Notes: generated by a model not told the origin, from the letters alone. Shown: positions 1 to 5,499, counted from the first letter of the stretch. The stretch is DNA of 5,533 bases from Microbacteriaceae bacterium (GCA_947447385.1 CANFKN010000095.1:1-5533), one strand, 5' to 3'. Numbers and translations: made by a program.

Positions 1-58
1 CGCTGCGCAAACTAGTGTTAGTTGCATGGGACGTCAAAGAAATGGCCGTGACGCATAA

Positions 59-157
59 CCCGAAGATTTTGAATCGTCGGATTCCACGGAGTTTGAATCG
101 ACCTCGAAGCGAGGCGACGAGGCGAGCGCGCGCGGCGAAGCTGTAATCAACCGAATC
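59..157 (+). other. probable displaced 5' coding segment of hflX (no usable start)
   Basis: This stretch is open in the same frame as hflX and joins it without a stop. It encodes 33 residues: an acidic, serine-rich segment (PEDFESSDSTEFES at its start) and then EAVINRIL running straight into the hflX sequence. Actinobacterial HflX proteins usually have such a variable acidic N-terminus with a short helix of this kind (from memory of the family, not an alignment). The frame has no ATG, GTG or TTG between the in-frame TAA at 56-58 and the TTG at 158. An ATG at 42 and a GTG at 48 lie just upstream, one frame away. One extra C in the CCC run at 59-61 would join GTG 48 to this segment as MTHNPEDFES. 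It may therefore be a real N-terminus hidden by a one-base deletion or sequencing error, or an untranslated relic upstream of a TTG start. Confidence 0.5.
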
Positions 158-1591
158 TTGGGTCGCGGTGCCCGTGCCGAGGCACTCGGCGCTACAGACA
201 CGCACAGCACAAGCACAACCGACGGCGACCAGTTTGACCTCGAAGATCGTTCGGCACTTCGCCGCGTTCAGGGCCTATCAACTGAGCTTCAAGACATCAA
301 CGATGTTGAATATCGCAAACTGCGCCTCGAAAAAGTTGTGTTGATTGGGCTTTGGGGTTCAAACACTTTGCAAGATGCCGAGAACTCGTTGCGCGAGCTC
401 GCAGCTCTTGCCGAAACTGCCGGCTCGCAGGTGCTCGACGGGCTCTTGCAACGCCGCGTTAAACCAGACCCAGCCACGTTCTTGGGCAAGGGTAAGGCTG
501 AAGAACTTCGCCTCATGGTTGCTCAAAGCGGGGCTGACACCGTGATTGCCGACGCCGAACTTGCACCAAGCCAGCGACGCAACCTCGAAGACGTTGTGAA
601 GGTTAAGGTCGTTGACCGCACAGCGATCATCCTCGATATTTTTGCTCAGCACGCCAAGAGCCGCGAGGGCAAGGCTCAGGTTGAGTTAGCACAGCTCGAA
701 TATTTGCTACCCCGCCTGCGCGGTTGGGGTGAATCGATGTCACGTCAGGCCGGTGGTCAGGTTGGCGGTGGCATGGGCATTGGTTCGCGTGGCCCAGGTG
801 AAACCAAGATTGAGCTCGACCGTCGCCGCATCAACACTCGCATGGCTAAGTTGCGCAAGCAGATTGTTGAGATGAAACCAGCTCGCGACACCAAGCGTGC
901 CAATCGAAAGCGCAACGAGGTGCCTGCAGTAGCAATCGCGGGATACACCAACGCGGGCAAGTCATCAGTATTGAACCGAATGACCTCGGCCGGCGTGCTC
1001 GTTGAGAACGCACTTTTCGCAACCCTCGACCCGACCGTGCGCAAGACCGAAACCACTGACGGTCGCGCCTACACGATTGCCGACACTGTCGGCTTTGTGC
1101 GTCACCTGCCGCACCAGCTGGTTGAGGCCTTTCGCTCAACGCTTGAAGAGATTGCCGATAGCGACCTGATCGTTCACGTGGTTGACGCTTCACACCCTGA
1201 CCCAGCCGGTCAGATCGCGACGGTTCGCGAAGTAATCGGCGAGGTCGGTGCTCGTGGCATTGCCGAACTTATTGTTTTCAACAAAATTGACTTGGTTGAT
1301 GAAACCACTCGGATGGCCCTTCGGGGCCTCGAGCCTGACTCACTCGAAGTTTCAGCGCGCACCGGCGAAGGTTTCGAGAAGCTCCTAAGTGAAATCTCGC
1401 GAAGGTTGCCAGAACCCGACATCATGATTGAGGTGTTGGTGCCCTATGACAGGGGAGACCTGGTTTCGCGTTTGCACATCGGCAGCCGAATCATCAGCCT
1501 CGAATATGCGCCCGAGGGCACACAAATCGTGGCGTTTGTAAAACCTGAGTTGGCGGCAGAGCTGCGCCAGTTTGTAGTTGCGCGGGGCTAG
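158..1591 (+). CDS. hflX: GTPase HflX, ribosome-splitting/rescue factor
   Basis: HflX is a cytoplasmic translation-factor-class GTPase that binds the 50S subunit and splits stalled or stress-inactivated 70S ribosomes; in mycobacteria it contributes to macrolide/lincosamide tolerance. The 477-residue product has the HflX N-terminal domain (about 58-155, including the GKGKAEEL motif at 110-117), then a coiled, basic linker (about 160-250) with the family hallmark around LLPRLRGWGESMSRQAGG (183-200) and GSRGPGETKIELDRR (209-223). The G domain follows: P-loop GYTNAGKS at 262-269, switch I region ATLDPTVR at 288-295, DTVGF at 309-313, NKID at 375-378 and the SA of G5 at 399-400. A short C-terminal domain closes the protein. 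All GTPase motifs are intact. The start is doubtful: TTG 158 is the only in-frame start after the TAA at 56, and I see no convincing Shine-Dalgarno before it. Homologous-looking sequence continues upstream to 59. The gene converges on lexA. Confidence 0.93.
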   Translation: MGRGARAEALGATDTHSTSTTDGDQFDLEDRSALRRVQGLSTELQDINDVEYRKLRLEKVVLIGLWGSNTLQDAENSLRELAALAETAGSQVLDGLLQRRVKPDPATFLGKGKAEELRLMVAQSGADTVIADAELAPSQRRNLEDVVKVKVVDRTAIILDIFAQHAKSREGKAQVELAQLEYLLPRLRGWGESMSRQAGGQVGGGMGIGSRGPGETKIELDRRRINTRMAKLRKQIVEMKPARDTKRANRKRNEVPAVAIAGYTNAGKSSVLNRMTSAGVLVENALFATLDPTVRKTETTDGRAYTIADTVGFVRHLPHQLVEAFRSTLEEIADSDLIVHVVDASHPDPAGQIATVREVIGEVGARGIAELIVFNKIDLVDETTRMALRGLEPDSLEVSARTGEGFEKLLSEISRRLPEPDIMIEVLVPYDRGDLVSRLHIGSRIISLEYAPEGTQIVAFVKPELAAELRQFVVARG

Positions 1592-1603
1592 AACCTAGCC
1601 GCG
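1583..1603. terminator. hairpin between convergent hflX and lexA, possible bidirectional terminator
   Basis: GGCTAG (1586-1591) and CTAGCC (1595-1600) form a perfect 6-bp stem closed by the loop AAC. After one mismatch, two more pairs extend it (CG 1583-1584 with CG 1602-1603). The left arm includes the hflX stop codon, and the hairpin ends a few bases before the lexA stop codon at 1607-1609. It can form in RNA from either strand. There is no U tract on either side, so it is not a classical intrinsic terminator. U-poor hairpins are often proposed as terminators in actinobacteria, so the role here is inferred from position. Confidence 0.4.
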
Positions 1604-1606
1604 AGG

Positions 1607-2284
1607 TTATACCTTGCGCAGAACGGTGACCACAACGCCAGCAATTTCGGCGTGGGTGCCATCGATTGGTGCAAATGCCGAGTTGCGTGGCAATAGCCAG
1701 ACTTTTCCGTTTTCACGTTTAAATGCTTTGACGGTGGCTTCGCCGTCGATCATCGCAGCAACGATGTCACCGTTCTCGGCTGTCTTTTGCTGGCGAACAA
1801 TCACGAAGTCGCCGTCGCAAATCGCTGCGTCGATCATCGATTCACCAACAACCTTGAGCATAAACAGCTCACCCTTGCCGGTGAGGCTCTGGGCCACGGG
1901 GTAGAACTCTTCGACGTTCTGGTCGGCTGTGATTGGAATACCGGCGGCGATGCGACCAACCAATGGAACAAAGTTCATTCCGTCACGACTCGGCGCATTA
2001 TCAAAATCAACGGTCGGCTCGTCATCGAGCCAGCCTTCTGGCATTTCTACCAATTCAATGGCGCGGGCACGGTTTTCGGCTTTGCGAACGTATCCGGCTT
2101 TTTCAAGTTCATCGATTTGATACTTCACGCTTGACACTGCGGTTAGGCCAACAGCCTCGCCGATTTCGCGAAGGTTTGGGCCAAAGCCAAGGCTTTTCTG
2201 CAAAGAGGCAATGGCGCGCAAGATCTGCTCTTGGCGGTTGCTCAGCGTGGTCTTGGTGTTTCGGCGAAACTCGAGTTCATCCAC
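1607..2284 (-). CDS. lexA: LexA, SOS response transcriptional repressor
   Basis: LexA binds SOS operators as a dimer and is inactivated by RecA-stimulated self-cleavage. From the chosen GTG start the protein has 225 residues, normal for the family. The N-terminal winged helix-turn-helix covers about residues 14-75, with the recognition region LREIGEAVGLTAVSSVKYQI at 38-57. The C-terminal S24 peptidase domain shows the Ala-Gly cleavage site (RIAAGIP, A114-G115), the catalytic serine in VVGESM (S149) and the catalytic lysine in EATVKAF (K186), so auto-cleavage should work. GTG 2284 is preferred over the longer in-frame TTG at 2392 because GAAAGG lies 8 bases before it, the extra 36 residues are unlike LexA, and the longer start would overlap the predicted promoter. 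The gene is divergent from the LysM gene and convergent with hflX. A LexA-like box over its own -10 implies autoregulation. Confidence 0.96.
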   Translation of the reverse strand: MDELEFRRNTKTTLSNRQEQILRAIASLQKSLGFGPNLREIGEAVGLTAVSSVKYQIDELEKAGYVRKAENRARAIELVEMPEGWLDDEPTVDFDNAPSRDGMNFVPLVGRIAAGIPITADQNVEEFYPVAQSLTGKGELFMLKVVGESMIDAAICDGDFVIVRQQKTAENGDIVAAMIDGEATVKAFKRENGKVWLLPRNSAFAPIDGTHAEIAGVVVTVLRKV

Positions 2285-2292
2285 GTTCTTAG

Positions 2293-2298
2293 CCTTTC
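2293..2298 (-). promoter_or_regulatory. ribosome binding site of lexA
   Basis: On the minus strand GAAAGG stands 8 bases before the GTG at 2284. This decides the start against GTG 2314, which has no comparable purine run, and TTG 2392. Confidence 0.6.
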
Positions 2299-2358
2299 GT
2301 TGGCCCCTTTTCACAGAATGTCGGAGGGTGCATCGACAATCTCTATCAAGCGGTTCTA

Positions 2359-2374
2359 TCGAAACTTTATTCGA
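2359..2374. promoter_or_regulatory. degenerate LexA operator over the lexA promoter
   Basis: TCGAAACTTTATTCGA matches the actinobacterial/Gram-positive SOS box CGAAC-N4-GTTCG at the CGAA and TTCG cores with correct spacing, but both innermost half-site bases differ (A for C on the left, A for G on the right). It covers the predicted lexA -10 at 2364-2369, the right place for autorepression. Binding should be weaker than at the near-perfect box at 2462-2477. Confidence 0.6.
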
Positions 2375-2392
2375 TAAAACCTCGAAAATCAA
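2364..2392 (-). promoter_or_regulatory. predicted lexA promoter
   Basis: Read on the minus strand, TTGATT (2392-2387) is followed after 17 bases by TAAAGT (2369-2364), a fair housekeeping-sigma -35/-10 pair. Transcription would begin near 2357 and leave a leader of about 70 bases before GTG 2284. The -10 lies inside the LexA-like box at 2359-2374, which supports the assignment. It rests on consensus matching only. Confidence 0.5.
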
Positions 2393-2422
2393 ACATCTTT
2401 TCGAAAGATTTATAAAAAAGTC

Positions 2423-2453
2423 TTGACAAAGGTTGTTTTTCGTTCGAAACTAT
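2423..2453 (+). promoter_or_regulatory. predicted SOS promoter of the LysM gene
   Basis: A perfect -35, TTGACA, lies at 2423-2428. The best -10 candidates are GAACT-like bases at 2446-2451 or AACTAT at 2448-2453 (19-base spacer), both weaker than consensus. Transcription would start near 2458-2460, about 56 bases before ATG 2516. The -10 and start region lie inside the two LexA boxes, so LexA should block RNA polymerase directly. Confidence 0.55.
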
Positions 2454-2459
2454 GTTCGA
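2444..2459. promoter_or_regulatory. LexA operator 1 (SOS box)
   Basis: TCGAAACTATGTTCGA has one mismatch (A for C in the left half-site) to CGAAC-N4-GTTCG, with flanking T and A as in the extended consensus. It overlaps the -10 region of the LysM promoter. Its centre is 18 bases from that of operator 2, so two dimers would sit less than two helical turns apart. Confidence 0.8.
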
Positions 2460-2461
2460 AA

Positions 2462-2477
2462 GCGAACAACTGTTCGA
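2462..2477. promoter_or_regulatory. LexA operator 2 (SOS box, perfect core)
   Basis: GCGAACAACTGTTCGA contains the exact SOS-box core CGAAC-AACT-GTTCG at 2463-2476. It lies at and just past the predicted transcription start of the LysM gene, upstream of its ATG at 2516. It is the best LexA site seen in the window. Confidence 0.88.
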
Positions 2478-2515
2478 ACAAAGCATCAAGTTGGCTCTTA
2501 GAGAAAGTTAGCAAA

Positions 2516-2818
2516 ATGACTGCTACTGCAACCCGCATCAACTACCGTCGCCGTCGCGCGTTGGCTGCACTCTTTGTCGTTGTCGCTCTGCTCGTTGTCG
2601 CCTTCAGCGTGACACAGGCGCAATCGGCCGGTGCTACCTCGCACGCTGGCAAAGCAACTTTCACTTATGTTTATGTCGCACCGGGCGACACTCTTTGGTC
2701 AATCGCTACAACTTATGCTCCCGACCGCGACCCTCAGCAAGAGATCACTGACATTCAGAACCTAAATGGTTTGAGCGACGCATCTTTGGTTCCTGGCCAG
2801 CGTTTGGCTCTGCCTTAG
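2516..2818 (+). CDS. LysM-domain membrane protein, probable SOS-induced division inhibitor / wall protein
   Basis: The product has 100 residues: a short basic cytoplasmic tail with RRRR at 11-14, one hydrophobic segment at about 15-35 (signal anchor or signal peptide), a short linker, and a LysM peptidoglycan-binding domain at about 51-100 (YVYVAPGDTLWSIATTYAP, ending VPGQRLALP). The chain is predicted to face the wall side. The gene is divergent from lexA and lies behind two LexA boxes. This is the arrangement of yneA in Bacillus, divS in Corynebacterium and chiZ (Rv2719c) in Mycobacterium, lexA-adjacent SOS genes that delay division or act on the wall. I infer a similar role; no catalytic domain is visible beyond LysM. 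ATG 2516 is chosen over the in-frame TTG 2423, which is part of the -35 and would place 31 unlikely residues before the membrane segment. The Shine-Dalgarno is weak (AGAAAG about 9 bases upstream). Confidence 0.88.
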   Translation: MTATATRINYRRRRALAALFVVVALLVVAFSVTQAQSAGATSHAGKATFTYVYVAPGDTLWSIATTYAPDRDPQQEITDIQNLNGLSDASLVPGQRLALP

Positions 2819-2920
2819 GCGCAACTCGTCTAACAGCTGCTCAGCCAAGCCAACTTCGGTTCAGCCCAGCGCGTCGTCTTAGCGCGTTACGTGATTCGCT
2901 GAACTCTATCCTCGAGGCAT

Positions 2921-2926
2921 TAACCT
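2921..2926 (+). promoter_or_regulatory. predicted -10 element for leaderless hisC
   Basis: TAACCT fits the TANNNT -10 pattern of actinobacterial promoters. Its last base is 7 positions before the hisC GTG at 2933, so transcription could begin on the start codon. No clear -35 is seen. The nearby AGAGG (2928-2932) touches the start codon and is too close for a working Shine-Dalgarno, which favours leaderless translation. Confidence 0.45.
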
Positions 2927-2932
2927 AGAGGT

Positions 2933-4036
2933 GTGACTTCTCTAGACGACCTGCCGATTCGCCCTGACCTTGTTGGTCTCAAGCCATATGGCGCACCTCA
3001 GCTAAGCGTGCCCGTTTCACTCAACGTCAACGAGAACACTCATCAGATTCCCGAGACAGTCGCGGTCGATATCATCGGGCGACTAGCTGCCAGTCTTCTA
3101 AATATCAACCGTTACCCAGACCGCGAATTCTTGGGTTTGCGTCGGGCCCTTGCCGATTATCTAAATGACAACCTTGGCAGCGAACTTATGGTTGAAAACA
3201 TCTGGGCTGGCAACGGTTCAAATGAAGTTTTGCAACACATTTTTCAGGCATTCGGCGGCCCTGGTCGAAAAGCCCTCGGCTTTAAACCCACTTACTCGAT
3301 GTACAAACTTATTGCTCAAGGTGCTCAAACAGGCTATGTCGATGCCGAGCGCGATGACCGCTTCGAGTTGAGTGTTGAAACTGTTCAAGCTGGCATTCGT
3401 GATGCCACACCTAATCTGGTGATGCTCTGCTCGCCGAACAACCCAACCGGCACCCCGGTTGCTCTAGAAGTGATTGTCGCAGCCTACGATGCTCTGCAAG
3501 AAACCACTGGCGGTATTCTCGTAGTTGACGAGGCCTATGGCGAGTTCGCGCACGATCAGTCACACTCTGCTGTGACGCTGCTCGAAGGTCGCCCAAAACT
3601 CTTGGTTAGCCGAACCATGAGCAAGGCATTTGCCTTCGCCGGGGCACGTGTGGGTTATCTGGCAGCTGACCCTGCCGTGATCGATGCGTTGCGTTTGGTG
3701 CGATTGCCATATCACCTTTCGGCTTTCACCCAAGCGGCTGCTGAGGGAGCATTGGCCCACAGTCAAGAGATGCTGCGAACCGTTGACGACATTCGCACCC
3801 AGCGCGACCGAATTGTTTCAGAGCTCAGTGCCATGGGTCTTGACCCATATCGAACAGATGCTAACTTCATTTTGTTTGCGGGCCTTGACGATGCTCCCAA
3901 GGTTTGGCAGCAACTGCTCGAGCGCGGTGTTTTGGTGCGCGACATGGGCATAGCTGGCACACTTCGCGTTTCAGCAGGAACCGAGACAGAAACCACGCGC
4001 TTCTTGCAAGCACTGCGCGAAGTTATCGGCAAATAA
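2933..4036 (+). CDS. hisC: histidinol-phosphate aminotransferase
   Basis: HisC is a cytoplasmic PLP enzyme of fold type I. It converts imidazole acetol phosphate and glutamate to histidinol phosphate and 2-oxoglutarate, late in histidine synthesis. The 367-residue protein has normal length. Visible motifs are the N-terminal NVNEN (31-35), RYPD (60-63), the cofactor-phosphate loop GNGSNE (93-98), SPNNPTGT (167-174, ring-stacking and Asn contacts), VDEAYGEF (198-205) with Asp199 and Tyr202, the Schiff-base lysine K231 in SRTMSKAFAFAGARVGY (226-242), and LRVSAGT (344-350) with the substrate-binding arginine R345. GTG 2933 is the natural start; MTSLDDLPIRPDL is typical of actinobacterial HisC N-termini. 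The gene starts 114 bases after the LysM gene and ends 114 bases before hisB. Related aromatic-acid aminotransferases share the fold, but the his neighbours decide the call. Confidence 0.96.
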   Translation: MTSLDDLPIRPDLVGLKPYGAPQLSVPVSLNVNENTHQIPETVAVDIIGRLAASLLNINRYPDREFLGLRRALADYLNDNLGSELMVENIWAGNGSNEVLQHIFQAFGGPGRKALGFKPTYSMYKLIAQGAQTGYVDAERDDRFELSVETVQAGIRDATPNLVMLCSPNNPTGTPVALEVIVAAYDALQETTGGILVVDEAYGEFAHDQSHSAVTLLEGRPKLLVSRTMSKAFAFAGARVGYLAADPAVIDALRLVRLPYHLSAFTQAAAEGALAHSQEMLRTVDDIRTQRDRIVSELSAMGLDPYRTDANFILFAGLDDAPKVWQQLLERGVLVRDMGIAGTLRVSAGTETETTRFLQALREVIGK

Positions 4037-4087
4037 TTTCTTGCCATCGAGATGAGTGCAGATACGCAACCACCAAGGCTCTTTTCG

Positions 4088-4114
4088 GTGACTTTCTGGC
4101 CCGCACGATAGAAT
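4088..4114 (+). promoter_or_regulatory. predicted promoter of hisB-hisH
   Basis: TAGAAT at 4109-4114 is a good -10. GTGACT at 4088-4093 is a partial -35 (TGAC core) with a shortish 15-base spacer. The start would be near 4121, giving a leader of about 30 bases. It suggests that hisB is transcribed separately from hisC, at least in part. Confidence 0.5.
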
Positions 4115-4137
4115 TCACCTAGAAACCACCCCAATTT

Positions 4138-4143
4138 AGGAGG
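4138..4143 (+). promoter_or_regulatory. strong ribosome binding site of hisB
   Basis: AGGAGG, a full match to the anti-Shine-Dalgarno core, stands 7 bases before ATG 4151. It is the strongest translation signal in the window and fixes the hisB start. Confidence 0.9.
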
Positions 4144-4150
4144 TTCGTCG

Positions 4151-4750
4151 ATGAATCGCATCGCAACCCTAACTCGCAAAACTTCTGAGTCTCAGATTGA
4201 GCTTTCGCTTAACCTCGACGGCCACGGTCGTAGCGAGATCTCGACAACCGTGCCTTTCTTTGACCACCTGCTAACTGCATTCGCCAAGCACTCGTTGGTT
4301 GACTTGGCGGTTCGCGCCACAGGCGACACTCACATCGACGTTCACCACACTGTCGAAGACACCGCAATCGTTTTGGGTTTGGCCATCAAGCAAGCGCTCG
4401 GCGACAAGGCTGGCATCGGTCGCTATGGCGATGCCACTGTGCCGCTTGATGATGCACTCGCGCGCGCTGTAGTTGATGTTTCAGGTCGCCCATATCTTGT
4501 GCACAGCGGTGAACCAGCTGGTTTTGAATATCACTTGATTGGTGGCCACTTCACCGGTTCGATGATTCGCCACGTTTTTGAAGCCATTGCATTCAACGCA
4601 GGTCTAACACTTCACGTTGAGCTCTTGACCGGCCGTGACCCGCACCACATTGCCGAGGCTGAGTTCAAAGCATTTGCTCGAGCATTTCGCAAGGCAGTTG
4701 AACCTGACGCTCGGGTTGAGGGAATTCCGTCAACCAAGGGCGCTCTGTGA
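4151..4750 (+). CDS. hisB: imidazoleglycerol-phosphate dehydratase
   Basis: HisB removes water from imidazole glycerol phosphate to give imidazole acetol phosphate, the substrate of HisC. It is a manganese enzyme that assembles as a 24-mer. The 199 residues match the monofunctional bacterial form with no fused histidinol-phosphatase domain. Both internal-repeat metal motifs are present: FFDHLLTAFAKH (36-47) with DVHHTVED (63-70), and GHFTGSMIRH (132-141) with DPHHIAEAEFKA (163-174). These supply the histidines and glutamates that bind two Mn ions. The C-terminal STKGAL (194-199) is typical. The start has an AGGAGG 7 bases upstream. The TGA stop overlaps the hisH GTG in GTGA, so hisH translation is probably coupled. 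Confidence 0.97.
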   Translation: MNRIATLTRKTSESQIELSLNLDGHGRSEISTTVPFFDHLLTAFAKHSLVDLAVRATGDTHIDVHHTVEDTAIVLGLAIKQALGDKAGIGRYGDATVPLDDALARAVVDVSGRPYLVHSGEPAGFEYHLIGGHFTGSMIRHVFEAIAFNAGLTLHVELLTGRDPHHIAEAEFKAFARAFRKAVEPDARVEGIPSTKGAL

Positions 4751-5415
4751 GCCAACCTAGCGGCGGCTCTAACGGGCCAGGCGCTGTTTCACCAAAAGTT
4801 GTAGTTCTTGACTATGGCAGTGGCAATGTTCACTCGGTTGCTAAAGCACTTCAGGTTGCTGGCGCAAACGTGCACTTAACTTCAAGCTTCGACGAAGCAA
4901 TGGCAGCTGATGGTTTAGTGGTGCCGGGAGTTGGCGCTTTCGATGCCGTTATGAAGCAGCTTGGCACAGTTAAAGCTGCCGAACTTGTCGATCGTCGACT
5001 AACCATGGGCAAAAAAGTTCTTGGCATCTGTGTTGGTTTGCAAGTGATGTTTGAAAGCGGCAACGAGCACGGCATCGAAACCGAAGGTTTGGGCCAGTGG
5101 CCTGGCAAAGTCGAAATGCTACCTGCACCGGTTCTGCCTCACATTGGTTGGAACACCGTCAAAGCTCCGGTCGGCTCACACTTGTTCGCTGGCATTGGCG
5201 AAGAGCGTTTTTATTTTGTTCACAGCTACGGTGTGCTCAGCTGGCCTCTTGCTGAAACTGGCGAAATAATTCCCACGAGTGTCACCTGGGGCGAATACGG
5301 TGCGCCGTTCATTGCTGCGGTCGAAAATGGCCCACTGAGCGCAACCCAGTTTCACCCTGAAAAGTCTGGCCAGGCCGGCATCAAGCTGCTGACCAACTGG
5401 ATTCAAACCCTCTAG
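4747..5415 (+). CDS. hisH: imidazole glycerol phosphate synthase, glutaminase subunit
   Basis: HisH is the class I glutamine amidotransferase half of IGP synthase. It hydrolyses glutamine and channels ammonia to HisF, which is not in this window, for conversion of PRFAR to imidazole glycerol phosphate and AICAR. The 222 residues show the N-terminal strand VVVLDYGSGNVHSV (18-31), PGVGAF (60-65), the nucleophile elbow GICVGLQ (93-99) with Cys95, HIGWN (132-136), FYFVHSY (155-161) and QFHPEKSG (201-208) with His203 and Glu205. The catalytic triad is complete. About 16 residues rich in Gly, Ser and Pro precede the first strand, a little longer than usual; there is no later start before the conserved strand except by losing it. 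GTG 4747 overlaps the hisB stop by four bases, with GGG-type purines of the hisB tail just upstream. Confidence 0.96.
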   Translation: MSQPSGGSNGPGAVSPKVVVLDYGSGNVHSVAKALQVAGANVHLTSSFDEAMAADGLVVPGVGAFDAVMKQLGTVKAAELVDRRLTMGKKVLGICVGLQVMFESGNEHGIETEGLGQWPGKVEMLPAPVLPHIGWNTVKAPVGSHLFAGIGEERFYFVHSYGVLSWPLAETGEIIPTSVTWGEYGAPFIAAVENGPLSATQFHPEKSGQAGIKLLTNWIQTL

Positions 5416-5499
5416 CAGGCATACAAACGCACCACCAGCCAAATCGTGAAAACCAACTCGTTTCAACAAAACAGATTCACCCGAACCGAAAGAACTACC

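Noticed and set aside
1787..2292. Plus-strand open frames across lexA
   Set aside because: They are antisense shadows of an intact lexA with all catalytic motifs, and none has recognisable protein features or a ribosome site.
2285..2392. Longer lexA form starting at TTG 2392 (261 residues)
   Set aside because: The extra residues do not look like LexA, the start would lie on the predicted -35, and GTG 2284 has a well-placed GAAAGG and gives the family length.
2423..2515. Longer LysM protein starting at TTG 2423
   Set aside because: That TTG is part of the TTGACA -35, and the added residues would be encoded by the operator array; ATG 2516 gives a normal basic tail plus membrane segment.
2819..2932. 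Terminator or attenuator after the LysM gene
   Set aside because: There are only a short AAC-TTCG-GTT hairpin (about 2851-2860) and a GCGC-type pairing near 2870-2887, neither stable nor followed by a U tract.
3904..4122. Small plus-strand open frame bridging hisC and hisB
   Set aside because: Most of it is out-of-frame hisC. The part in the gap has no start signal and covers the hisB promoter.
3763..4179. Minus-strand open frame across the hisC end and hisB start
   Set aside because: It overlaps conserved hisC sequence and the hisB promoter and ribosome site, and its product resembles nothing I recognise.
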